From: Lachnospiraceae bacterium NE2001
GTDB lineage: Bacteria; Bacillota; Clostridia; Lachnospirales; Lachnospiraceae
Assembly: GCA_900110635.1 (NCBI GenBank)
Contig: FOEK01000007.1
Span: 62,001 to 126,000, forward strand
DNA: 64,000 nt
Direction of reading: 5' to 3'
The first letter of the stretch is position 1, and every line of letters starts with the position of its first letter. The notes beneath the pieces were generated by a model. That model was not told where the DNA came from, did no database searches, and was given only the letters and a program-made list of their open reading frames with translations. The position numbers and the translations under genes are program-made. Shown piece after piece: positions 16,761 through 26,564 of the stretch.

Positions 16761-18002
16761 TTAAGACGGAGAACCGTCCCCTGTCTTGTAATTTTGTTTC
16801 ATTAACAGTTCACAGGCGCCTAGCGGAATGGCAAGGATGATCATAAAGTCAATCTCCCATATTGCTCCGTAGCTTAGGAGCCACACATCCAGCACAAGGA
16901 TGATCAGCAGAAACAGACGGGTCACAAGCCGGGACAGGATATCTATCTTCTGCTTTACTGCGACCGTGCCACCTGTTCCCCAGTAATTCATTGCCATTGG
17001 GATTATCAATTTAACCAGATATGCTCCCAGCAGGAACACAAGACCAATAAGAATTGACTTTATACAAAGAACTATTGTAAATACAACAACAGTTACTGAA
17101 AAGCCTATAAAATGTACCTTCTGGCTTGTATTCTTTAAAAGACCGTCCATTCCTCTGGACACAGCCCGAAGTATTACTGCCAGTGCAGCAACAAGTGCTA
17201 CAAGCATATAGTAGACAGGGCTATACTTCTCTGCCACTATGTCCGCAAGCACAAGAACTCCAACCATAACTGTGGATATCACTGCCAGCAATCTTACTAT
17301 TTCCGTCACAAAAGGTTTTAATCCTTCATCTTCAAGGATCCGGTCCACCAGCTCATCATCATTTAACTCGTCATCATCCGTTTCCTCTATTGAAGCTTCA
17401 TCCGACTCCCCTTTAGACTCTTTTTCAGACTCTTCTTTAGACTTCCATTCTTCAATCTCAAGTTCTATATCATCGTCTTCATCTTCGCCGACTATTTCAA
17501 GCTCTATATCATTTTCTTCTATAGACTTCTGTATAGTTTTTTCAACATTTTCAGCCTTCTCAGTACCATCACCTTCATCATCTAACCCATAGGGATCATC
17601 CTGCACTTCTGCAGGAATCGCCGACACTTCTCCCATATAGATATCCTTCTCATAGAAAAGCGAAAATACCAGCATAAGCAGCATAACAGCCAGAGTCACA
17701 GACACGGTGTTGGTGGCATACATTTCAAGTGAAATAAGCGAAATAATTGTTCCAAGAACAAAAAAAACTACATCCAGAATTATTGGTGAAAAACCGCCTT
17801 CTCGCTTCTCACGCCCTAGAACAAGCCATCTGTCAAGGCCATATCTCACAAGGATACAGATAAGTATGACAAATGCATCTCCCAGCGTGTGTGTTCTGGT
17901 AGAAGTATATCCAAGGGCATTCATCACCAGGTCTCCCATCTCATACCCTATGATAGCCTGCACCACAGCCGATATTCCAAATATTATATAACTAATATCC
18001 AT
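16761..18002 (-). CDS. Multi-pass membrane protein with acidic central loop
   Basis: 413 residues, not recognised as a named family. N-terminal half has about four hydrophobic segments (1-125). A strongly acidic, Glu/Asp/Ser-rich soluble loop follows (about 135-225, DDDIELEIEEWKS and ETDDDELNDDELVDRI). The C-terminal half has four to five further segments (230-400). It looks like an integral membrane protein with a cytoplasmic acidic domain. The last residues YKTGDGSPS and the stop codon are encoded by a palindromic repeat (16763-16787), so the natural C-terminus was probably altered. Start ATG 18002 behind AAAGGAT. No operon partner. Confidence 0.75.
   Translation of the reverse strand: MDISYIIFGISAVVQAIIGYEMGDLVMNALGYTSTRTHTLGDAFVILICILVRYGLDRWLVLGREKREGGFSPIILDVVFFVLGTIISLISLEMYATNTVSVTLAVMLLMLVFSLFYEKDIYMGEVSAIPAEVQDDPYGLDDEGDGTEKAENVEKTIQKSIEENDIELEIVGEDEDDDIELEIEEWKSKEESEKESKGESDEASIEETDDDELNDDELVDRILEDEGLKPFVTEIVRLLAVISTVMVGVLVLADIVAEKYSPVYYMLVALVAALAVILRAVSRGMDGLLKNTSQKVHFIGFSVTVVVFTIVLCIKSILIGLVFLLGAYLVKLIIPMAMNYWGTGGTVAVKQKIDILSRLVTRLFLLIILVLDVWLLSYGAIWEIDFMIILAIPLGACELLMKQNYKTGDGSPS
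16763..16787. repeat. GGGGACGGTTC repeat, inverted copy inside a gene end
   Basis: AAGACGGAGAACCGTCCCC followed by TGTCTT, in opposite orientation to the copy at 16733-16744. Read on the minus strand it codes the final residues and stop of the 413-residue membrane protein. Confidence 0.8.
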
Positions 18003-18174
18003 CTATTATCCTTTTAGAGTCCAAGAAAACTTCGTCGAAAACATCCACGAAAAACAAGACTCAGAAATATCATTTTAAAATAATACTATTATAAACTTAC
18101 TATAAACCTGCAAACACCTCACAACATGTTAACAACAGCCCCGAAAGAAATCAAGCAACTTCTCAAAAACACCT

Positions 18175-18202
18175 TTGTTTAAGTGCCTGCTTATGTTACA
18201 AT
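18175..18202 (+). promoter_or_regulatory. Promoter of the alpha/beta hydrolase gene
   Basis: TTGTTT (18175-18180), 16-base spacer, TACAAT (18197-18202), with TG one base ahead of the -10 box (extended -10). The ATG follows at 18282. Confidence 0.6.
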
Positions 18203-18281
18203 AGTGGTTGGAGTTTATTTTGTATACTATTAATCTACTTTAAGATATCAGTTTATAGATATCTATATTACGAGGTGAGCT

Positions 18282-19223
18282 ATGGAGACAAAAATAGTCA
18301 AAAAGAACTTTACATTTCTTTCTTCTGATGAGAAAACTACTATTCATGCTGTGAAATGGATTCCTGAAGGGGAGCCACAGGCTGTTGTTCAGCTGATCCA
18401 CGGTATGGTTGAATACATCGAAAGATATGATGATTTTGCAAGATTCCTTGCGGGGAACGGATATCTTGTAGTAGGTCACGATCATCTGGGACACGGCCAG
18501 TCTGTTCAAAGTGTTGAGGATTGGGGCTATATTTCAGAGGACTGTCCTGCAAGACATCTGATAAGAGATATTCACAGACTTCGTACTATGGTTCAGAAGG
18601 AATATCCTGAGCTGCCTTACTACATAGCAGGACACAGCATGGGCTCCTATCTGCTTAGACGATATCTGACACATAAGGGTGCCGGTCTGAAGGGCGCTAT
18701 TATTATAGGCACCGGCCAGGAAGCTGATATGGTAGTTCGAAGCGGTCTGATGCTGGTTCGTGCAACCGCTAAAGCCAAGGGCTGGAGATACAGAAGCGAG
18801 AAGATTCAGAATATCACCTACAGCTCAGCCTATAAGCAGTATGATCTTACAAGAACAGATTACGAGAACAGCTGGATATGCAGCGATCCTGAGATAATGA
18901 AGAAGTACTATTCTGATCCGCGATGCAGCTTCCTCTTTACAACCAGTGGTTTTGAAGCTCTTCTTAGTACCGTTCTCTTTGATAATCAAAAGAGAAATAT
19001 AGATATGATACCAAAGGCATTACCTCTGTTTATCATTTCCGGCGAAGGGGATCCTGTTGGTAATCTCGGAAAATCTGTAAAAGAAGTATATCAGCGCTAC
19101 GTTAAGGCCGATATCACTGATGTAGAATGTAAGTTATACCCAGATATGCGCCACGAGATTCTAAATGAGCCTGGCAAGCAGGAGGTCTACGACGACATCC
19201 TTGACTGGATACACCGTCACTAA
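18282..19223 (+). CDS. Alpha/beta hydrolase, monoacylglycerol lipase / S33-like
   Basis: 313-residue serine hydrolase of the Hydrolase_4 (lysophospholipase/monoglyceride lipase) group. The oxyanion-side motif VQLIHGMVEYIERYD (about residues 36-50) and the nucleophile elbow GHSMGSYLLR are plain. A late aspartate in SGEGDPVG and histidine in PDMRHEILNE complete the triad at expected places. Cytoplasmic, no signal peptide. It likely cleaves acyl esters such as monoacylglycerols or lysophospholipids; exact substrate unknown. Single-gene unit between its own promoter and a strong terminator shared with guaB. Confidence 0.9.
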   Translation: METKIVKKNFTFLSSDEKTTIHAVKWIPEGEPQAVVQLIHGMVEYIERYDDFARFLAGNGYLVVGHDHLGHGQSVQSVEDWGYISEDCPARHLIRDIHRLRTMVQKEYPELPYYIAGHSMGSYLLRRYLTHKGAGLKGAIIIGTGQEADMVVRSGLMLVRATAKAKGWRYRSEKIQNITYSSAYKQYDLTRTDYENSWICSDPEIMKKYYSDPRCSFLFTTSGFEALLSTVLFDNQKRNIDMIPKALPLFIISGEGDPVGNLGKSVKEVYQRYVKADITDVECKLYPDMRHEILNEPGKQEVYDDILDWIHRH

Positions 19224-19269
19224 TATTGTCACAGGGACGTAACTACTGACAACATTTAAAATTATACAA

Positions 19270-19303
19270 AATAGCCGATTCTCATTTTTGAGAATCGGCT
19301 ATT
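19270..19303. terminator. Bidirectional terminator between hydrolase and guaB
   Basis: Perfect 15-base arms AATAGCCGATTCTCA and TGAGAATCGGCTATT with a four-T loop, between two convergent genes. A/T-rich on both sides, so it can serve both. Confidence 0.93.
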
Positions 19304-19310
19304 AATTATT

Positions 19311-20819
19311 TTATTCAGTAGTACGTGGGCCGCTTTCCTTACGGATTACGTCGTGTGCACCACCTTCTACAATACTTGTGGATGAAACAAGTGTAAGCTT
19401 TGCTTTCTCCTGGAACTCCTTGATCGTAAGGGCTCCACAGTTACACATGGTTGACTTAACCTTGCTGAGTGATCTATCAACGTTATCCTTAAGTGGTCCA
19501 GCGTATGGAACATAGGAATCAACGCCTTCCTCAAAGTGCAGCTTCTTATCACCGCCAAGGTCGTATCTCTGCCAGTTACGTGCACGATTACTACCCTCGC
19601 CCCAGTACTCCTTAACATAGTTTCCATTTACAAGAAGCTTCTCTGTTGGACTCTCATCAAATCTTGCGAAGTAACGACCAAGCATTACGAAATCAGCTCC
19701 CATAGCAAGTGCAAGTGTAATGTGGTGATCATATACAATACCACCATCTGAGCATACAGGAATATAAACTCCTGTCTCCTTAAAATATTCATCACGAGCC
19801 TGGCAAACCTCGATGAGCGCTGTAGCCTGGCCACGTCCTATACCCTTTGTCTCTCTTGTGATACAGATGGAACCTCCACCAATACCAACCTTGATAAAGT
19901 CAGCACCACATTCTGCGAGGAATCTGAATCCCTCTCTATCTACAACATTTCCAGCACCAACCTTTACAGAGTCACCATAGTTATCTCTGATCCACTTGAG
20001 TGTAATCTCCTGCCAAGCTGAGAAGCCCTCAGAAGAATCAATACAGAGCACATCAGCGCCTGCTTCAAGAAGAGCAGGAACTCTCTCTGCATAATCTCTT
20101 GTATTAATACCAGCACCAACAATATATCTCTTCTGAGAATCTGTCATTTCACCAGGATTATTCTTATGCTCATCGTAATCCTTACGGAATACAAATGCTA
20201 CTAATCTGCCTTCATCATCAACTATAGGAAGTGAGTTAAGCTTGTTATCCCAAATGATATCATTTGCCTCAGAGATAGTGCAGCCATCCTTTCCAGTAAT
20301 AAGCTTATCAAATGGAGTCATAAACTCCTTTACCTTAACATCATTGCCCATACGGCTGACACGGTAGTCACGGCTTGAAACAATACCGAGAAGCTTGCCA
20401 TTTGGTGTTCCATCCTCTGTAACAGCTACAGTTGAATGACCATTCTTCTCTTTAAGTGCAAGGATGTCACCAAGAGTAGCCTCTGGAGTAACATTTGAAT
20501 CACTCTTTACAAAGCCAGCCTTATATCCTTTAACCTTTGCAACCATGGCAGCCTCGTCCTCAACAGACTGAGAACCATAGATAAATGATACACCACCTGA
20601 TTTCGCAAGAGCAATCGCAAGTCTGTCACCAGATACGGACTGCATAATCGCAGACACCATAGGTATAGTCATCTCTATCGCAGGTTTTTCACCATCCTTA
20701 AACTTAACAAGTGGGGTCTTAAGACTTACATTATCAGGAATGCACTCGCTTGATGAGTAGCCCGGAATAAGTAAGTATTCGTTAAATGTGTGTGATGGTT
20801 CGTTGATGTAAGTTGCCAT
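19311..20819 (-). CDS. guaB: IMP dehydrogenase, Tritrichomonas-type active site
   Basis: Converts IMP to XMP with NAD+, the committed step of GMP synthesis. 502 residues with a TIM barrel interrupted by a CBS pair (about 110-225). The catalytic loop is [17 protein letters not shown] with Cys319, unlike the common GPGSICTTR form. Arg382, the flap dyad Arg418-Tyr419 ([12 protein letters not shown]) and Glu431 fall at exactly the numbers known for Tritrichomonas foetus IMPDH, a protist enzyme thought to come from bacteria. The C-terminus ends with [11 protein letters not shown] at 20819 behind AGGAGG. Single-gene unit. Confidence 0.97.
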   Translation of the reverse strand: MATYINEPSHTFNEYLLIPGYSSSECIPDNVSLKTPLVKFKDGEKPAIEMTIPMVSAIMQSVSGDRLAIALAKSGGVSFIYGSQSVEDEAAMVAKVKGYKAGFVKSDSNVTPEATLGDILALKEKNGHSTVAVTEDGTPNGKLLGIVSSRDYRVSRMGNDVKVKEFMTPFDKLITGKDGCTISEANDIIWDNKLNSLPIVDDEGRLVAFVFRKDYDEHKNNPGEMTDSQKRYIVGAGINTRDYAERVPALLEAGADVLCIDSSEGFSAWQEITLKWIRDNYGDSVKVGAGNVVDREGFRFLAECGADFIKVGIGGGSICITRETKGIGRGQATALIEVCQARDEYFKETGVYIPVCSDGGIVYDHHITLALAMGADFVMLGRYFARFDESPTEKLLVNGNYVKEYWGEGSNRARNWQRYDLGGDKKLHFEEGVDSYVPYAGPLKDNVDRSLSKVKSTMCNCGALTIKEFQEKAKLTLVSSTSIVEGGAHDVIRKESGPRTTE

Positions 20820-20912
20820 GTTTTCCTCCTTTTCTTATACACAAATAATAAAGATGTTTCTTTAATACCTTCAATAATTTTCTAGTTATTATCTCTGGTA
20901 TAATTGTTCGAA

Positions 20913-20941
20913 ATTATACTCTTAAAATATCATATTGGCAA
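20913..20941 (-). promoter_or_regulatory. Promoter of guaB
   Basis: Minus strand TTGCCA (20936-20941), 17-base spacer, TATAAT (20913-20918), about 95 bases ahead of the ATG. No purine-riboswitch fold was recognised in the leader. Confidence 0.7.
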
Positions 20942-20984
20942 GCAAAATTTTTAACAAAAATCTTCAAATTATTGTCCTTATTTT

Positions 20985-21581
20985 TTAATCAAACATACTT
21001 GCCAAAATACTAATGACTATAATGATAAAAAACACAGCAACGGCAACCCCGTTTGTATTATTCTTCTTACCATTCACACCTTGATTCATACGGGTTTTAT
21101 GGTATGCACCGTAGTAATTCTGACCATTTGCGGCACGCATATTATCTATCTTCTGCTCAATAACAGCAGCACTGGATGCAACGCTGGCACCACCACCTGT
21201 ACTTGCTCCTGGCATAGCCGAAGCCCAATATCCACCTCCTGATGCTCCGCTAGCTCGTGACTGTGAGTTATTATAGGACTGAGCCGGAGCCGAAGAATAC
21301 GATGCACCCGAAGCCTCCTGGACCTCTTTATTAATAGTGGCCTTGCTAGCAGCATTAAGAATCTGCTTTTCTGATACAGAACCCTGATTATAGATCACTC
21401 CATGAATACCACGATTCAGACCGCCCTCGTCAGCGTGCACGTGAAAATCTCCCAGCATATCCTTCTCAACAGCAGAATAATGCCCTGATTCCCTGCGATA
21501 GACTCTTCCGCACTTTGGACAAAGTCCCATATACATATCATAATCAAAACTCTTATGACAACATTTACAAATAACCTTCAT
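20985..21581 (-). CDS. Zinc-ribbon protein with C-terminal membrane anchor
   Basis: 198 residues. The N-terminus has two CxxC knuckles (Cys5/Cys8 and Cys21/Cys24, ICKCC and GLCPKCG) typical of a zinc ribbon. A middle region includes a DFHVHADEGG stretch. Then comes a Ser/Ala/Gly-rich low-complexity segment (about 90-140), and one C-terminal hydrophobic helix (about 178-196). The layout suggests a cytoplasmic zinc ribbon tethered to the membrane by its tail. Family and function unknown. It lies 45 bases upstream of the FIST-GGDEF gene in transcription order, so it may be co-transcribed with nothing but that gene. Confidence 0.75.
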   Translation of the reverse strand: MKVICKCCHKSFDYDMYMGLCPKCGRVYRRESGHYSAVEKDMLGDFHVHADEGGLNRGIHGVIYNQGSVSEKQILNAASKATINKEVQEASGASYSSAPAQSYNNSQSRASGASGGGYWASAMPGASTGGGASVASSAAVIEQKIDNMRAANGQNYYGAYHKTRMNQGVNGKKNNTNGVAVAVFFIIIVISILASMFD

Positions 21582-21626
21582 AATTCATTTCCTCAAATAA
21601 TAGTTTATATCATATAATATTTTACG

Positions 21627-23405
21627 TTAGTTTATTACAACCTTATCTTTTCCAGTTCTCTTAGCTTCATATAAAGCGCTGTCAACTCTCATACAACAGA
21701 TATCTGAGTCCTCCCCTGCGATCAACTCCGTAACTCCAAGACTAATAGTCCTTCGTCCAGCCTGTTTAAACTCAATATCGTTAAAGCCACGCCTGATGTC
21801 CTCAGCAACCTCAGAAGCCTTCTTTTCGTCCACATCTACGAGAAGCATCATAAACTCCTCACCGCCCCACCTTCCTACAGATGAGTCAGGATATGCCTTA
21901 ACAATATCCTTAAGCAGATTAGAAAGACCTATCAGTACCAGATCTCCTTCTTTATGACCATAGTTATCATTTACCTTCTTAAAATCATCTATGTCCATCA
22001 TAATAAGAGAGGTGCCTGTCTTTACGCGCTTATGCATACCTAGATGCTCAAGTTCTTTGACACGTTTGGTAATTCTGTGCTGGATTTCAGATCTGTTTAA
22101 AAGTCCTGTAAGACCATCAGATATAGCCAGCTGCTCCAGTTTCCGATTTGCTTCCTCCAATTCAGTAGTGGCCTCCTGAATAAAGGTCGCAAGACGATTG
22201 ATCATCGAAACCTTCCCAGAGAACACCTCTGTATCCATATCAACCTGAGGTATAGCCTTGCCCGTTATATCTCCCTCTCTCTGAGCCACAATAACAAGCG
22301 TAACATTATGCTGATTTATATACTTTCCAGTTCTAAGAAACTCTCCCGAAGTATAGAAACCAGATGTTGGCGCCAGGGACTGAAATGGCTGAGTCTCATT
22401 TCCCGCCTCATCATCTCCCCAGAAGGTCCTTCTTGCAGCACAAGAAAATACCGTAAAGGTTTCAGGAATAAACTGCTGAAATGAAACTGCTGTCTTATAT
22501 ACACTTTCCAGAATTGTCCAGGGATCTCCATAAGCAATTCTGGCGCGTACATTTTCAGCTATATCAGCTGTCATAACTATAGAGCCATCCTCATTACTTG
22601 CAATCGGAGCACGAAGTATATCGAGGCCATTTAATTCATATAGAAATGGAAACTCCAGCGTATTTGTAAAGAAGTTTTCATCATTCTTAATATTCAGATA
22701 CTTATAATAGGTTTCATAGGCCGGTCTGCCATCAAGCTCATATAATATCGGTCCCTTCGCTTTTGTTACTGAAAGATACCTGCCCAAAGGCTTCCAGCCA
22801 GTCACATGCAAAGTCTCTATATAATAATCCTCACCACCAGTCAAAAGAAAAACTGTGGCGTGATCTGATATTTCTCCCTCTGAAGAGAAAACAAAAGCTT
22901 CGCTTTCATTCATATCCTCAGAAAATGCACCGCCTCCCGAAAAGACAATACTCTTAGGCAGTTCGCTTAAGTATGAACAATAATCAGTCATAGACATTCC
23001 ACGCATGGTTGTATAAGTAATAACTGACTTAACCCACGAGTTTTCCCTGATAACCCTCTTTAGATTACTGGCAACCTCCCGAGCTTCTTCTTCAGTAAGC
23101 GGATATTGAAGAAGAAGTATCTTTGTAGATGGATACTCATATACAGTACAAACAATGCTTATCGGAGATTCACTCTTATCTCCAAGGAGGATATTACCAT
23201 TTGTAGAACATCCCATATATAAAGCATCTGGAATCTCTGCTTTAATATGATCACATATTTTCTCTATCCGATTTTTATTCAAGGTTTCAGTATATATCTG
23301 AAACAGAATATTCGAAACAACTGAAGAATTACACCACTGTTTAATTCTTTTTAATACACTTAATAGCTTATCTTCGCTTTCATAATTAAACTGAAATTGT
23401 TTCAT
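21627..23405 (-). CDS. FIST-domain diguanylate cyclase
   Basis: 592-residue cytoplasmic signalling protein. FIST N domain at about 30-220 (ALYMGCSTNGNILLGD), FIST C domain at about 225-370, a short coiled linker (about 395-425) and a C-terminal GGDEF domain (about 430-590). The cyclase motif reads RWGGEEFMML, a functional GGEEF variant. FIST domains are predicted small-ligand sensors, often for amino acids, so this enzyme would make c-di-GMP in response to a soluble cue. It is 18 bases downstream of a second, membrane GGDEF gene, so both are probably one transcript. Start ATG 23405 behind GAGG. Confidence 0.92.
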   Translation of the reverse strand: MKQFQFNYESEDKLLSVLKRIKQWCNSSVVSNILFQIYTETLNKNRIEKICDHIKAEIPDALYMGCSTNGNILLGDKSESPISIVCTVYEYPSTKILLLQYPLTEEEAREVASNLKRVIRENSWVKSVITYTTMRGMSMTDYCSYLSELPKSIVFSGGGAFSEDMNESEAFVFSSEGEISDHATVFLLTGGEDYYIETLHVTGWKPLGRYLSVTKAKGPILYELDGRPAYETYYKYLNIKNDENFFTNTLEFPFLYELNGLDILRAPIASNEDGSIVMTADIAENVRARIAYGDPWTILESVYKTAVSFQQFIPETFTVFSCAARRTFWGDDEAGNETQPFQSLAPTSGFYTSGEFLRTGKYINQHNVTLVIVAQREGDITGKAIPQVDMDTEVFSGKVSMINRLATFIQEATTELEEANRKLEQLAISDGLTGLLNRSEIQHRITKRVKELEHLGMHKRVKTGTSLIMMDIDDFKKVNDNYGHKEGDLVLIGLSNLLKDIVKAYPDSSVGRWGGEEFMMLLVDVDEKKASEVAEDIRRGFNDIEFKQAGRRTISLGVTELIAGEDSDICCMRVDSALYEAKRTGKDKVVIN

Positions 23406-23423
23406 ATTATAACCTCGCTTATA

Positions 23424-25118
23424 TTACCCCACAGTTTCCGTTGATTCCTGCTTCTTTATTCGAAGCTTATGCTCATACATACGTTTATCAGCCTTCTTCT
23501 CCACATCTTCAGGACTGTCTTCACCACATTTCATTTCACTCATTCCATAAGCAATTGAAAGCGGTATAGGTGGCTTATTCTCCTCATTATAAGCCTCTAC
23601 CGCATCAGCAAACCGTCTTTCACACTCACGATACGTCTTTCCCAGATTCATAACCGAGTTCGACTCCATAGCAACAATGAACTCATCACCACCAGTTCTA
23701 AATATTCTACTATAATCTCCGAAAATGCTCTTAATAACATTTGCAGCACCAACAATCTGCTTATCACCCTCTGAGTGGCCAAAATTATCATTTACCTTCT
23801 TCAAGTAATTTATATCAAATTGAATCAGGAACACAATACCAGCAGGTCTGAGGCTCAGCTCTTTCTCATACTCAGAGAAGGACATACGGTTCTCGAGTCC
23901 AGTCAGTCCATCCTGGTGTGCCAGCTTCTCCATTATCTCTGCCTCATAGCTCTTACGGCTGATATTAAAGAACCTGATTATCTCGTAAAATGATATAACT
24001 ACCGTAAATATAAAGAGACCAACTCGTGAAAATCTGGCCACATCGCCAGTAGACCCAATATAGTAACTTACCAGATCAATAAGCCCTGCTGTCATCAAAA
24101 GACCAAAGGCTATTAGCATGATCAACTGACTATCTTCCCTTATCCTCTTAGAAATAAATGCCAAAATGGTATAACCTATAGCAACAAGAACTGTCACTAC
24201 AAATATACAATGGGTCATAATAAGAAGATCGTGATAATCCCCATTTCCACTACCAATAACGACAATATGGCAGATGGCATTGAACAGCACGAGAATCTCA
24301 ATAAAAAGAAGTCCTCTACTCTTCTCAAATCTTTCTATTGTCATAACTAGAGTTAGTCCAGGAACAGGCAGCAGAATAAGGGTCAGATAATTTATGAATC
24401 TGAGAATTCCAAGATTTGCTGCAAACACCTCAAGCATAAATACATCTGAATTAGTATATAAGGCCAGAATCATAGCCGTTACACCAATAGACACCGCCTC
24501 CAGCCTTTGATTCTCTCTATACTCAAAGAAAATTGCCAGAACAGTCAGGAATAATCCAAGAACAAATACGACAAATGTCATAACAAGCTTATATAAATTA
24601 TCTGCAAGCAAGTCACGATAGAACATGTATCCATTCTGAAAATATGCCCTGGAGAATCTTGCATACATATCCTCACCTAATCTCTTAGCATCAATTCTTA
24701 GAGTGGCATTTCCACTAAAGTTAGGAATTATAATATCATGAACTGCATTTCCATAAGATTTTCCAGAATATATTGGAAGCACTGGATTAAAATCATAAAT
24801 GAGTTCATCATCAAGATACACAGAGAAATCAACATTTGTACTGATAAACTCAAGATTTGCACCTGATATTTCATCCGAATTAATAGTTGTAGCAATAGAC
24901 GTCAAATTGGTATTTTCATCAAACTGAAGGTCCTTCAGATCGGCATTTTGACTAGTTACCATACCAGTATAATCAATATAGTACCAGCCCTCATCAGCAG
25001 ATTTTTTTACCTTATCTGTATGACCAACGAAAGAAAAAGGCACTACAAATGCTAGCACCGCCAATAACAGAACAAATACTCCCATTATTAAATTGTTCAG
25101 CATAACATTTCTCTTCAT
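23424..25118 (-). CDS. Membrane GGDEF diguanylate cyclase with 7TM-like sensor
   Basis: About 564 residues. A first membrane helix (about 8-28) is followed by an extracytoplasmic domain of about 150 residues. Seven further hydrophobic segments (about 180-385) give a 7TMR-DISM-like layout. The C-terminal GGDEF domain has the intact motif FRTGGDEFIVAM. It would synthesise c-di-GMP in response to an external ligand. Starts are uncertain: TTG at 25142, ATG at 25118 and ATG at 25103 are in frame and none has a strong ribosome binding site; ATG 25118 is chosen. Probably co-transcribed with the FIST-GGDEF gene. Confidence 0.88.
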   Translation of the reverse strand: MKRNVMLNNLIMGVFVLLLAVLAFVVPFSFVGHTDKVKKSADEGWYYIDYTGMVTSQNADLKDLQFDENTNLTSIATTINSDEISGANLEFISTNVDFSVYLDDELIYDFNPVLPIYSGKSYGNAVHDIIIPNFSGNATLRIDAKRLGEDMYARFSRAYFQNGYMFYRDLLADNLYKLVMTFVVFVLGLFLTVLAIFFEYRENQRLEAVSIGVTAMILALYTNSDVFMLEVFAANLGILRFINYLTLILLPVPGLTLVMTIERFEKSRGLLFIEILVLFNAICHIVVIGSGNGDYHDLLIMTHCIFVVTVLVAIGYTILAFISKRIREDSQLIMLIAFGLLMTAGLIDLVSYYIGSTGDVARFSRVGLFIFTVVISFYEIIRFFNISRKSYEAEIMEKLAHQDGLTGLENRMSFSEYEKELSLRPAGIVFLIQFDINYLKKVNDNFGHSEGDKQIVGAANVIKSIFGDYSRIFRTGGDEFIVAMESNSVMNLGKTYRECERRFADAVEAYNEENKPPIPLSIAYGMSEMKCGEDSPEDVEKKADKRMYEHKLRIKKQESTETVG

Positions 25119-25159
25119 AAGAAATATATTATCATATTTCAATATATCATTAAAGCAAA

Positions 25160-25190
25160 AAAAGACCAGCAGACAATGCTGCTGGCCTTA
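25160..25190 (-). terminator. Terminator of the str operon after tuf
   Basis: Arms CCAGCAG (25166-25172) and CTGCTGG (25179-25185) with further flanking pairs, followed on the minus strand by TTTTTTT. It closes the transcript that ends with tuf. Confidence 0.9.
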
Positions 25191-25216
25191 TATATCATAT
25201 TATAATCGAATAATAA

Positions 25217-26401
25217 TTACTCAATGATAGATACAACAGAACCAGAACCAACTGTTCTACCACCCTCACGGATAGCGAAACGAAGTCCCTGCTCCATAGC
25301 TACTGGATGGATGAGCTCGATTGTCATCTCTACGTTATCACCAGGCATGCACATCTCTGTACCTGCTGGAAGATTGCAGACACCAGTAACGTCTGTTGTT
25401 CTGAAGTAGAACTGTGGACGATAGTTGTTGAAGAATGGAGTATGACGTCCACCCTCGTCCTTTGTAAGAACGTAAACCTGAGCTGTAAACTTCTTATGGC
25501 ATGTTACAGTACCTGGCTTAGCAAGAACCTGTCCCTTCTCAACCTGATCTCTGTTGATACCACGAAGAAGTGCTCCGATGTTATCACCAGCCTGAGCCTC
25601 ATCAAGAAGCTTACGGAACATCTCAATACCAGTAACAACTGTATTGAGCTTCTCGTCCTTGATACCAAGGATCTCAAGTGGATCATTAAGGTGAAGTGTA
25701 CCTCTCTCTACTCTACCTGTTGCAACAGTACCACGACCTGTGATTGTGAATACGTCCTCAACTGGCATAAGGAATGGCTTATCTGTATCACGCTCTGGAG
25801 TTGGGATATAAGAATCAACTGTATCCATAAGCTCCATGATCTTGTCGCCCCAAGCAGCATCGCCTTCAAGAGCCTTAAGAGCTGAACCCTTGATGATTGG
25901 GCATCCTTCGAAACCATACTCCTCAAGAGCCTCAGTAACTTCCATCTCTACAAGCTCGATAAGCTCATCATCATCAACCATATCGCACTTGTTAAGGAAT
26001 ACGATGATGTATGGAACGTTAACCTGACGAGCAAGAAGGATATGCTCTCTTGTCTGAGCCATAACACCGTCAGTAGCTGCAACAACGAGGATAGCACCAT
26101 CCATCTGAGCAGCACCAGTGATCATGTTCTTTACATAGTCAGCATGTCCTGGGCAGTCAACGTGTGCATAGTGACGCTTCTCTGTCTCATACTCTACGTG
26201 AGCTGTTGAGATTGTGATACCACGCTCTCTCTCTTCTGGAGCCTTATCGATGTTATCGAAAGCAACAGCAGCGTTACCAGCAACTCTCTCAGAAAGTACC
26301 TTTGTGATAGCAGCTGTAAGAGTTGTCTTACCGTGGTCAACGTGACCGATTGTACCAATGTTAACATGTGGTTTGTTTCTTTCAAACTTAGCCTTTGCCA
26401 T
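25217..26401 (-). CDS. tuf: Elongation factor Tu
   Basis: GTPase that brings aminoacyl-tRNA to the ribosome. 394 residues with the P-loop GHVDHGKTT near residue 18, DCPGHADY for switch II and NKCDMVDD for guanine specificity. Domains 2 and 3 are complete to the C-terminal [15 protein letters not shown] at 26401 has AGGAGG upstream. It is last in the rpsL-rpsG-fusA-tuf run but also has its own promoter in the 163-base gap after fusA. Confidence 0.99.
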   Translation of the reverse strand: MAKAKFERNKPHVNIGTIGHVDHGKTTLTAAITKVLSERVAGNAAVAFDNIDKAPEERERGITISTAHVEYETEKRHYAHVDCPGHADYVKNMITGAAQMDGAILVVAATDGVMAQTREHILLARQVNVPYIIVFLNKCDMVDDDELIELVEMEVTEALEEYGFEGCPIIKGSALKALEGDAAWGDKIMELMDTVDSYIPTPERDTDKPFLMPVEDVFTITGRGTVATGRVERGTLHLNDPLEILGIKDEKLNTVVTGIEMFRKLLDEAQAGDNIGALLRGINRDQVEKGQVLAKPGTVTCHKKFTAQVYVLTKDEGGRHTPFFNNYRPQFYFRTTDVTGVCNLPAGTEMCMPGDNVEMTIELIHPVAMEQGLRFAIREGGRTVGSGSVVSIIE

Positions 26402-26500
26402 TTCAAAATCCTCCTAAATGATTATCTTTTTTAACCTTTAAACGGCATTTATGTATTCGTGACCGGGACCGGATTTCTCCCGACCACAGCACTAGAATTG

Positions 26501-26529
26501 ATTTTACTAAATATATACCGATTTTTCAA
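26501..26529 (-). promoter_or_regulatory. Internal promoter of tuf
   Basis: Minus strand TTGAAA (26524-26529), 17-base spacer, TAAAAT (26501-26506). A GC-rich leader with CGGGA and TCCCG arms follows before the ATG at 26401. Confidence 0.7.
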
Positions 26530-26564
26530 GTATATTTGTAGTTTAAATTGCTAAAAGTTTAGCA

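Noticed and set aside
20820-20984. Purine riboswitch ahead of guaB
   Set aside because: No three-way-junction consensus could be found in the short A/T-rich leader.
25307-25885. 192-codon plus-strand frame over tuf
   Set aside because: Shadow of the biased codon use in tuf; Cys/Leu/Ile-rich with no recognised motif.
26430-26500. GC-rich inverted stretch ahead of tuf as a terminator of fusA
   Set aside because: The CGGGA/TCCCG arms are imperfect and no U tract follows; a leader structure is as likely.
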